Assembly: GCA_900465665.1 (NCBI GenBank)
Contig: UBJO01000011.1
Location: 1 to 64,000, forward strand
DNA: 64,000 nucleotides
Direction: 5' to 3'
From: Hyphomicrobiales bacterium
GTDB lineage: Bacteria > Pseudomonadota > Alphaproteobacteria > Rhizobiales > Rhizobiaceae
The notes beneath the pieces were generated by a model. That model saw only the letters and a program-made list of their open reading frames with translations. It did no database searches and had not been told where the DNA came from. The position numbers were made by a program, and so were the translations under genes. Of the stretch, positions 55,343 through 64,000 are shown in pieces (positions within the stretch are counted from its first letter, which is position 1; every line of letters starts with the position of its first letter).

Positions 55343-57055
55343 ATGGTCGGATTTCTATCAAGCATCGGCTCTTCCAGCAGCGCTGTGCTGGACGCGTTGA
55401 ACAAGTCGCAGGCAATCATCGAATTCGACCTCACCGGAAAGATTCTGACGGCCAACGAGAATTTCTGCAAGGCGGTCGGCTACGAGCTCAGCGAGATCGT
55501 CGGTAAGCATCACCGGATGTTCGTCGATCCTGCCGAGGCGAACTCCAGGGATTATGCGGATTTCTGGGCGCGGCTTGGCGAAGGCAAGTTCGACCAGCGC
55601 CAATATAGACGCATCGCCAAGGGCGGCCGCGAGATTTGGATCGAGGCGACGTACAATCCGATCTATCGCGGCAACAAGCCATACAAGGTGATGAAATTCG
55701 CGACCGACATCACGGCCGCCAAGAAGCAGGCAGCCGAGGACAAGGGCAAGCTCGAAGCACTGTCGCGCGCGCAGGCAGTCATCGAGTTCACGCCTGAGGG
55801 CAACATCATCACGGCCAACGAGAATTTCCTGGCGACGCTCGGCTATTCCCTGTCCGAGATCGTCGGCAAGCATCACGCGATGTTCTGCGAAGCGGATTAC
55901 AGCCGCTCCGCAGAATACAAGACCTTCTGGGCGAAACTGGCCGCCGGCGAGTTCGCCGCCGACCAGTTCAAACGGATCGCAAAGGGCGGGCGCGAGATCT
56001 ATATCCAGGCGTCCTACAATCCGATCCTCGATGCGTCGGGCCGCGTCTTCAAGGTCGTGAAGTTCGCGACCGATGTCACCGAGCGGATGAAGGTCGTCAA
56101 CGATCTCGGCGCCGGTCTTGCCCGTCTCTCCGAATGCAATATCCGCCAGACCATCGACGAGCCCTTCGTCGGCGAATTCGAGACCTTGCGCCGCGATTTC
56201 AACACCTCGATCGGCGCGTTCCAGGCAACGCTGGTGAAGGTGCTGCAGCAGACCAACGCACTGAACGGCAACAGCCAGGAAATGCGCGACGCCGCCGAGC
56301 AGCTCTCCGCGCGGACAAGGGAACAGGCGGTCTCGCTCGAGGAGACGTCCGCCGCGCTTGAGACGGTGACGGCGACGGTCAAGTCCTCGACGGAAAACAC
56401 GCAGGCGACGCGCAAGCTGGTGCAGAGCGCGCGCGCCTCGGCCTCGACCTCCGCTGCCGTCGTGCGTGAGACGATCACCGCCATGCAGCGGATCGCCTCG
56501 GCTTCGAAGGAAATCGGCCATATCATCGGCGTCATCGACGAGATCGCTTTCCAGACCAACCTTCTGGCGCTGAACGCAGGTGTCGAGGCGGCGCGTGCCG
56601 GCGAAGCCGGCAAGGGCTTTGCCGTGGTCGCCCAGGAAGTGCGCGAACTGGCACAGCGCTCGGCCAAGGCCGCCAAGGAGATCAAGGGTCTGATCGAAAA
56701 CTCCGGCAAGGAAGTCAACGAAGGCGTTCGCCTCGTCGACGCGACCGGCACGGCGCTCAACGAGATCGAGACCTTCGTCGAATCGATCGACACCAACATG
56801 ACCGCGCTGGCGACCGCCGCCGCCGAGCAATCGACCGGCCTTTCGGAAATCAACAACGCCGTCTCGCAAATCGACCGCATGACACAGCAAAATGCCGGCA
56901 TGGTGGAGCGCACGACGGGCATCAGCTCGGAGCTTGCATCGGGTGCGGCGCTGCTGGCTGAGTTGGTCAACCACTTCAAGCTTAACCGGCGCGGCATGAT
57001 CCGCGATCAGGGGACGGAAGCAGGTGTCCCTGCGCGGGGACAACGCGCGGCCTGA
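55343..57055 (+). CDS. Soluble methyl-accepting chemotaxis protein with two PAS domains
   Basis: A 570-residue receptor without membrane helices. Two tandem PAS domains (about residues 20-130 and 140-255) repeat the pattern [26 protein letters not shown]. The MCP signalling domain follows with the conserved hairpin [22 protein letters not shown]. The architecture is that of BdlA/Aer-like cytoplasmic sensors of redox or internal metabolites. ATG 55343 is chosen; no other start matches the family. Confidence 0.93.
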   Translation: MVGFLSSIGSSSSAVLDALNKSQAIIEFDLTGKILTANENFCKAVGYELSEIVGKHHRMFVDPAEANSRDYADFWARLGEGKFDQRQYRRIAKGGREIWIEATYNPIYRGNKPYKVMKFATDITAAKKQAAEDKGKLEALSRAQAVIEFTPEGNIITANENFLATLGYSLSEIVGKHHAMFCEADYSRSAEYKTFWAKLAAGEFAADQFKRIAKGGREIYIQASYNPILDASGRVFKVVKFATDVTERMKVVNDLGAGLARLSECNIRQTIDEPFVGEFETLRRDFNTSIGAFQATLVKVLQQTNALNGNSQEMRDAAEQLSARTREQAVSLEETSAALETVTATVKSSTENTQATRKLVQSARASASTSAAVVRETITAMQRIASASKEIGHIIGVIDEIAFQTNLLALNAGVEAARAGEAGKGFAVVAQEVRELAQRSAKAAKEIKGLIENSGKEVNEGVRLVDATGTALNEIETFVESIDTNMTALATAAAEQSTGLSEINNAVSQIDRMTQQNAGMVERTTGISSELASGAALLAELVNHFKLNRRGMIRDQGTEAGVPARGQRAA

Positions 57056-57341
57056 GGCGGCGTATCGCAGATTTGGGAATGCAGGAGCCGCCGCATCGTT
57101 GGATGTCGGCGGCTTTTGCTTGCCTAGCCATGGCCCCGGCAGCTCCTTCACCCTCATTTCTGTGCTCGTCACAGACATCCAGCCAGCCCAAGTCCTTAGG
57201 CTGGAAAGAGTCTCTTCGTCGCACGGACGCGCGGCGGCCGTATTCCCGCCACAAGGGCGAGAATGAGGGGAGTTTTTGGCGCCCGGCGCTGCCCACATCA
57301 GCGTCAGCCAACTCGCTTACATCCCGATCCCCAAAAGCAAA
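57056..57341. other. Spacer without recognisable genes
   Basis: Between the chemoreceptor stop and the pyrG terminator no convincing reading frame, repeat or RNA is seen. Confidence 0.5.
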
Positions 57342-57365
57342 AAGGCCGCTGTCGAAAGCGGCCTT
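57342..57365 (-). terminator. Rho-independent terminator of pyrG
   Basis: AAGGCCGCT (57342-57350) and AGCGGCCTT (57357-57365) form a perfect nine-base stem with a six-base loop. On the minus strand it is followed by a T-rich run, 23 bases past the pyrG stop. Confidence 0.9.
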
Positions 57366-57388
57366 CTCTATCGTCTTGCGACTATGTC

Positions 57389-59029
<1,641 letters not shown>

Positions 59030-59200
59030 TTACCTTTTCAAAAACGATTCCACCAGCCCTAAAATTCATGTCCTGAATTTTAGGGCTCTAATTCAACAGC
59101 ATTCTTCTCGCGCTTGCCGCGCGATCGCTGTGCGGTGACATCTGGACAAAAGAAAACCGGCAGACCCTGGGGCCTGCCGGCGGTTTATGCGTCGTTCGGC

Positions 59201-59752
59201 TTACTGCCCGCTGGGAGCAGTCGCCGGGGCCGGAGTGGCAGGCGTGGTGGCCTGCGGTGCTGCCGGAGCAGTTTCAGTCGCTGCCGGGGCCGGCGTCGTC
59301 GCGGCGGGAGCCGGTGCGGTGGCTGCAGGGGCAGCCGGAGCAGTCGCGGCAGGAGCCTGAGCGGCCGGAGCAGCAGGTGCGTCACCGCCGGTCGGAACGC
59401 CGTTGCCGGCAGGAGCCGCGGGTGCAGCCGGAGCGGCGGCGCCGTTCTGCTGCTGACCGCCGAGCGAATCGAGAATGCCGTTGCCCTGCCCACTCGTTGC
59501 CGGAATGCGGTTCAGGATATCCGTCGGACGGCTTTCGTAGCGGTTCAATACGCCAAGGCCGAGCGAGGTGATGAAGAAGAGTGCTGCGAGGATCGCGGTC
59601 GTGCGGGTCAGCGCATTGGCCGTGCCGCGTGCAGACATGAAGCCCGAACCGCCGCCGATACCGAGGCCACCGCCTTCGGAGCGCTGGATAAGCACAACGC
59701 CGACAAGCGCCAGCACGATCATGAGATGAATGACAATCAATACGGTCTGCAT
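59201..59752 (-). CDS. secG: Preprotein translocase subunit SecG with a long Ala/Pro tail
   Basis: A 183-residue protein. The first ~75 residues are the SecG core: two membrane helices and the conserved IQRSEGGGLGIGGG loop. Residues ~100-183 are a low-complexity stretch of Ala, Pro and Thr that is not part of the core; E. coli SecG is about 110 residues. It helps SecYE translocate proteins. Confidence 0.93.
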   Translation of the reverse strand: MQTVLIVIHLMIVLALVGVVLIQRSEGGGLGIGGGSGFMSARGTANALTRTTAILAALFFITSLGLGVLNRYESRPTDILNRIPATSGQGNGILDSLGGQQQNGAAAPAAPAAPAGNGVPTGGDAPAAPAAQAPAATAPAAPAATAPAPAATTPAPAATETAPAAPQATTPATPAPATAPSGQ

Positions 59753-59858
59753 GGGTCCAGTCCTGCCGGCACGAAGCGGGCATAAAGTAAAATTCTGGCG
59801 CTCTTTACATGAGGTGATCCGCTATTCCAAGCCCTTCAGCCCGGAATATACACGCATC

Positions 59859-60629
59859 TCAAGAGAGCAACGCCTCGTATGCGCCGTAGATGGCGAGGAA
59901 ATCGGTTGCTTTCAAGCTCGCGCCGCCGATCAGCGCGCCGTCGACATTGGCAACGCCCATCAATTCCTTGGCGTTACCCGGCTTGACCGAGCCACCATAG
60001 AGGATGCGGAACTTGCGGCCGTTGTCGCCGAAGCGGGCGACGAGCTCGGCGCGCATGAAGGCATGCGCCTTCTCGACGTCCTCGGCGGTCGGCGTGACAC
60101 CGGTGCCGATCGCCCAGACGGGCTCGTAGGCAATCACGGTGGTTTCAGGCGTGGCGTTCTCGGGCACGGAGGCCGACAGCTGACGCTTGATGATATCGAG
60201 CGCCTGGCCGGCCTGGCGCTCGGCGGCGGTCTCGCCGATGCAGACGATCGCCGTCAGGTCGGCGGCGGCGGCGGCTTCGGCCTTGGCGCGCACCAGATGG
60301 TCCGTCTCGGCATGATCGGTGCGGCGTTCGGAATGGCCGACGATGACATAGGTGCCAAAGCAATCGGCGATCATCTCAGCCGAGATATCGCCGGTATGGG
60401 CGCCTTCGGGGTTCTGGTGGCAATCCTGCGCGCCGATGGCGAGTGGGCTATCGGTGCAAAGCGCGGTCGCCACGTAAAGCAGCGTCGCCGGCGGGCAAAT
60501 CAGCGCTTCCACCTTGTTGGAAAGAGGACCCTGGACACCCGAAGCGATCGCCTTGATCTGATCCAGCGAGGCACGCGTGCCGTTCATTTTCCAGTTTCCC
60601 GCCACAAGCGGTCGCACGTCAGGTGTCAT
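59859..60629 (-). CDS. tpiA: Triosephosphate isomerase
   Basis: A 256-residue TIM-barrel enzyme with GNWKMNG (Lys), VIVGHSERR (His), [11 protein letters not shown] (Glu) and the phosphate loop YGGSV. It links dihydroxyacetone phosphate and glyceraldehyde 3-phosphate. ATG 60629 gives the family N-terminus. Confidence 0.97.
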   Translation of the reverse strand: MTPDVRPLVAGNWKMNGTRASLDQIKAIASGVQGPLSNKVEALICPPATLLYVATALCTDSPLAIGAQDCHQNPEGAHTGDISAEMIADCFGTYVIVGHSERRTDHAETDHLVRAKAEAAAAADLTAIVCIGETAAERQAGQALDIIKRQLSASVPENATPETTVIAYEPVWAIGTGVTPTAEDVEKAHAFMRAELVARFGDNGRKFRILYGGSVKPGNAKELMGVANVDGALIGGASLKATDFLAIYGAYEALLS

Positions 60630-60789
60630 GCCGGCCTTCCCCATTTCTCCGTCAGCACGGGCCTTAGCAAAAGCATGCGGCAATGAAAAGGTTTGGGACG
60701 CTTACGTAAGGGAAATTGCGGCGTTTTGCGGCGCAAATGCTTAAAATTTGTCAGCCGTGGTGCCTAAACTATGGCTAGCCCCCTCAATT

Positions 60790-61674
60790 TTAGGAGGCCA
60801 GGATCCAGTTCAGCGTCTGGCGCCAATCGATCATGCGGATCGGCGTCCCGTGATTGCCCGTCTGGTACAGCGTAAAATGCGTCGGATAACGCGATTTGAT
60901 CAGCGTTTCGAACAGCGCCTGCTGGTCGGCGGCGGCGTAAGTCGGATCGCGACTGCCGTGGGCGAACCAGAGGGGCAGCTTGGCCTTGTAGAAGGCGCTC
61001 TTCGCAAAATCAGGATCGGCGACACCGCTCATGATGACCATACCCTTGAGGCGCTTGACCGTCTCGGCGTCGCGCGTCGCGCCCCAGCAGATCTGGCTGC
61101 CCATGGAGGCGCAGGTGAGGATGATTGGGCGGCCCGGCGCCTGGGCGCTGGCGTAGCGGATGAGGCCGGCGACAGCGGTCACGCCATCGCTGTCGAAGGT
61201 CTTGACCGACGGCGCGTAATAGACGCCGCCATTGCCGGCGACGAGGTTTTTCAGCCGGTTGAAGTTGCCACCGAAGGTGTAATCGTTGACGCCGAGGCGG
61301 CGGTCGCCATCACGACCGTGGATGAATATCACCGTGAAGGCGGCACCGGCGCTCGGCCCTACCCTCGCGACGTCGAGCTTGACGCCATCGAGCGACAGCG
61401 TCTCGTTGTTCTGGAGCTTGCGGATGCCGAGCGAGACATACTTCTGCTGCGTGCGCTTTTCTGGGATCTGGTCGCGGCCGTTGATATCGCGCATTTCGTC
61501 GTAGTCGATGACATCGAAGGCGCCGCCATTGCCGGTCTGAAGCGTCGTCTGCGTGGAAAACAGGTCGTCCTTGAAGGGTGGCAAGGTGTCGGCTGCGCTA
61601 AGACCAGCCGATGCGACCATGAAAAAGGCCGCAATTGCTGTGATAGTTATGCAATGACTTGTGGACATTCGCAT
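60790..61674 (-). CDS. Exported alpha/beta-hydrolase
   Basis: A 294-residue protein with a signal peptide (to about GLSAA-DT). It has an alpha/beta-hydrolase core: VIFIHGRDGDRR (oxyanion strand), nucleophile Ser in LTCASMGSQ, and LPLWFAHGSRDPTY with the acid and a later His in TGNHGTP. The substrate is unknown. ATG 61674 has AGGGA 9 bases upstream; ATG 61668 is also possible. It is divergent from parE. Confidence 0.83.
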   Translation of the reverse strand: MRMSTSHCITITAIAAFFMVASAGLSAADTLPPFKDDLFSTQTTLQTGNGGAFDVIDYDEMRDINGRDQIPEKRTQQKYVSLGIRKLQNNETLSLDGVKLDVARVGPSAGAAFTVIFIHGRDGDRRLGVNDYTFGGNFNRLKNLVAGNGGVYYAPSVKTFDSDGVTAVAGLIRYASAQAPGRPIILTCASMGSQICWGATRDAETVKRLKGMVIMSGVADPDFAKSAFYKAKLPLWFAHGSRDPTYAAADQQALFETLIKSRYPTHFTLYQTGNHGTPIRMIDWRQTLNWILAS

Positions 61675-61894
61675 GCGCAAGGTTCCCTGAGGCGTCTGGC
61701 CGCTTGCCATTCGGCGACCCAGGACGCAAATCATTTCTTAAAGAAAGTCCGCCCGGTGAGGTGGCGTCGCGTATCGAGGTGCTTTCTGGCAGACTCTGCC
61801 TGATTCGCAAACGTGATATGAATTACGGTGATTTTGGGTCAGGCTCAAGCGCAAGCGGCCCACCCCACGACAAGATGAAGATCTGAACGGCTCC

Positions 61895-63988
61895 ATGGAC
61901 GATAGCAACGACCTCTTTTCCGGAATGCCCCTGACCAAGAAGCAGGAGGATGCGCCAAAGCCAGCCGCGGCCGCCCCCGCGCCCGTCGCCGCTTCGGCTG
62001 CGCCGAGTGCTGCCGCCACTGCCGCGCCGCGGCAGGCGCCACCGGCGAGTTCTACGTCGGAAGACTACGGCGCGTCTTCGATCCGCGTTCTGGAAGGCCT
62101 AGAACCGGTACGCATGCGTCCCGGCATGTATATCGGCGGCACCGACGAGAAGGCGCTGCACCACCTCTTTGCCGAAGTCATCGACAACTCGATGGACGAA
62201 GCGGTGGCCGGCCACGCCAATTTCATCGAAGTGCATCTCGACGCGATGGGCTTCCTCACCGTCAGCGACAACGGGCGCGGTATTCCGGTCGAGAACCACC
62301 CGCAGGTTCCCGGCAAGTCGACGCTGGAAGTCATCATGACCAAGCTGCATGCCGGCGGTAAGTTCGACGGCAAGGCCTACGAGACATCAGGCGGTCTGCA
62401 CGGCGTCGGCGTCTCCGTTGTCAACGCGCTCTCGGATGTTCTCGAAGTCGAGGTCGCGCGCAATCGCAAGCTCTACCGCCAGCGCTTTTCGCGCGGCATC
62501 CCGCAGGGTGGACTGGAAGAACTGGGCGACGTTCACAATCGCCGCGGCACGCGCGTCCGCTTCCATCCCGATCCGCAAATCTTCGGCGATCACGCCAAGT
62601 TCGATGCCGGCCGGGTGTTCCGCATGGCGCGCTCCAAGGCCTATCTGTTCGGCGGCGTCGAGATCCGCTGGAGCTGCGATCCTGGTGTCGTGCAAGAGGG
62701 CGGCGAGATCCCCGACAAGGCGGTCTTCCACTTCCCCGGCGGCCTGAAGGACTATCTGCAGGCGACAATGGGCAAGGAGTTCACCGTCACCCGCGAGATC
62801 TTCGCCGGCAAAACGGAGAAGACCAGCGGCCATGGTTCGCTCGAATGGGCGATCACCTGGTACGGCGGTGATCCGCAGGTTCACTCCTATTGCAACACCA
62901 TTCCGACGCCCGAAGGCGGCACTCATGAGGCCGGCCTGCGCATCGCGTTGACCAAGGGCCTCAAAGCCTATGGCGAGCTCACGCAGAACAAGCGCGCCGC
63001 GCAGATCACCACCGATGACGTGATGATCTCCGCCGTCGGCATGCTCTCGGTCTTCATCCGCGAGCCCGAATTCGTCGGCCAGACGAAGGACAAGCTTGCC
63101 ACCGTCGAAGCCCAGCGCATCGTCGAAAACGCGCTGCGCGATCCCTTCGACCACTATCTCGCCGACAATCCAAACGAGACGGCCAAGCTGCTCGACTGGG
63201 TGATCGAGCGTGCGGAAGAGCGCCTGCGCCGCCGCAAGGAAAAGGAAGTCAACCGCAAGACCGCCGTCCGCAAGCTGCGCCTGCCCGGCAAGCTTGCCGA
63301 TTGCTCTCAGAACACCGCCCAGGGCGCCGAGCTCTTCATCGTCGAAGGGGATTCGGCAGGTGGCTCCGCCAAGCAGGCGCGAAACCGCGCCAACCAGGCG
63401 ATCCTGCCTCTGCGCGGCAAGATCCTCAACGTCGCCAGCGCCGGCCGCGAGAAGCTTGGCGCCAACCAGCAGCTCTCCGATCTCGTCCAGGCGCTCGGCT
63501 GCGGCACACGCTCGAAATACCGCGAGGAAGACCTTCGCTACGAACGCATCATCGTCATGACCGATGCCGACGTCGACGGCGCGCATATCGCATCGCTGCT
63601 CATCACCTTCTTCTATCAGGAGATGCCCGAGCTCGTGCGCGGCGGCCACCTCTTCCTCGCCGTCCCGCCGCTCTACAAAATCACGCAGGGCGCGAAGTCG
63701 GCCTATGCGCGTGACGACCGTCACCGCGCCGAGCTGATGGAGACGGAATTCAAGGGCAAGGCGAAGGTCGAGATCAGCCGCTTCAAAGGTCTGGGCGAAA
63801 TGCTGCCGGCGCAGCTCAAGGAAACCACCATGGATCCGAGCAAGCGCACCATGCTGCGGGTGCTGATCGACGAGGTGGATTTCGAGGGCACGCGCACGGC
63901 GGTCGACGATCTCATGGGCACGAAGCCGGAAGCCCGCTTCCGCTTCATCCAGGATCGCGCCGCCTTCGCGGAAAACCTCGACATCTGA
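61895..63988 (+). CDS. parE: DNA topoisomerase IV subunit B
   Basis: A 697-residue type IIA topoisomerase B subunit. After an Ala/Pro-rich N-terminal 55 residues come the GHKL ATPase motifs (EVIDNSMDEA, DNGRGIPV, GLHGVGVSVVNAL) and the TOPRIM motifs (EGDSAGGSAKQARNR, DADVDGAHI). The length is that of ParE and shorter than rhizobial GyrB. With ParC it separates linked daughter chromosomes. Confidence 0.95.
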   Translation: MDDSNDLFSGMPLTKKQEDAPKPAAAAPAPVAASAAPSAAATAAPRQAPPASSTSEDYGASSIRVLEGLEPVRMRPGMYIGGTDEKALHHLFAEVIDNSMDEAVAGHANFIEVHLDAMGFLTVSDNGRGIPVENHPQVPGKSTLEVIMTKLHAGGKFDGKAYETSGGLHGVGVSVVNALSDVLEVEVARNRKLYRQRFSRGIPQGGLEELGDVHNRRGTRVRFHPDPQIFGDHAKFDAGRVFRMARSKAYLFGGVEIRWSCDPGVVQEGGEIPDKAVFHFPGGLKDYLQATMGKEFTVTREIFAGKTEKTSGHGSLEWAITWYGGDPQVHSYCNTIPTPEGGTHEAGLRIALTKGLKAYGELTQNKRAAQITTDDVMISAVGMLSVFIREPEFVGQTKDKLATVEAQRIVENALRDPFDHYLADNPNETAKLLDWVIERAEERLRRRKEKEVNRKTAVRKLRLPGKLADCSQNTAQGAELFIVEGDSAGGSAKQARNRANQAILPLRGKILNVASAGREKLGANQQLSDLVQALGCGTRSKYREEDLRYERIIVMTDADVDGAHIASLLITFFYQEMPELVRGGHLFLAVPPLYKITQGAKSAYARDDRHRAELMETEFKGKAKVEISRFKGLGEMLPAQLKETTMDPSKRTMLRVLIDEVDFEGTRTAVDDLMGTKPEARFRFIQDRAAFAENLDI

Positions 63989-64000
63989 CGCCGAGGTTTA

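Overview
The window reads as a chromosomal or megaplasmid segment of a high-GC alphaproteobacterium of the order Rhizobiales (Rhizobium/Agrobacterium-like). The grounds are the housekeeping gene order (tmk-holB-metG-tatD; ppiD-trpD-trpC-moaC-moeA; tpiA, secG, pyrG), the protein sequences, and rhizobial traits such as a soluble PAS chemoreceptor, CHASE2 cyclase and RlpA. Gene calls come from reading translations and motifs; no database search was run.

Positions 1-2400 hold the N-terminal end of a transposase at the left edge, a TetR regulator divergent from a small membrane protein, and a creatininase-family amidohydrolase. Positions 2382-9968 carry a LysR regulator divergent from an operon of an NMT1-type ABC importer, a cytosine-deaminase-type amidohydrolase, an FAD oxidase and a flavodoxin-fold reductase. 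The creatininase gene and the ABC operon share a 37-bp palindromic upstream element, which ties them into one probable LysR regulon.

Positions 9603-21849 are a nitrogen-scavenging island. A GntR regulator, a RidA-like protein and a VOC protein lie on the minus strand. On the plus strand a ten-gene operon encodes a BMP-type ABC importer, formamidase, biuret hydrolase, a cyanuric-acid-type ring-opening amidohydrolase, a second isochorismatase-fold hydrolase, a cupin and allophanate hydrolase. It is preceded by a consensus sigma-54 promoter and by repeated GntR-like operators. Together the genes can take cyanuric acid through (carboxy)biuret and allophanate to ammonia and CO2.

Positions 21864-31236 are core genes: MBL hydrolase, TatD, MetG, TauE/SafE permease, HolB, Tmk, a D-Ala-D-Ala carboxypeptidase homologue, RlpA and a beta-barrel protein. 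Positions 31355-35696 are an unusual three-gene operon of an ATP-grasp ligase and two different PLP enzymes. Positions 35958-39617 hold an orphan receiver and an EptA-type transferase flanked by two paralogous membrane-anchored phosphatases; the second phosphatase gene has a perfect 15-bp hairpin over its ribosome binding site. A tRNA-Ser(UGA) and an AT-rich non-coding stretch follow.

Positions 41276-64000 are PpiD, TrpD, TrpC, MoaC, MoeA, an ACT-domain protein, a methyltransferase, a DEAD-box helicase, a CHASE2 cyclase with a FecR partner, two divergent citrate-synthase homologues around a perfect 16-bp palindrome, a soluble chemoreceptor, PyrG, SecG, TpiA, an alpha/beta hydrolase and ParE.
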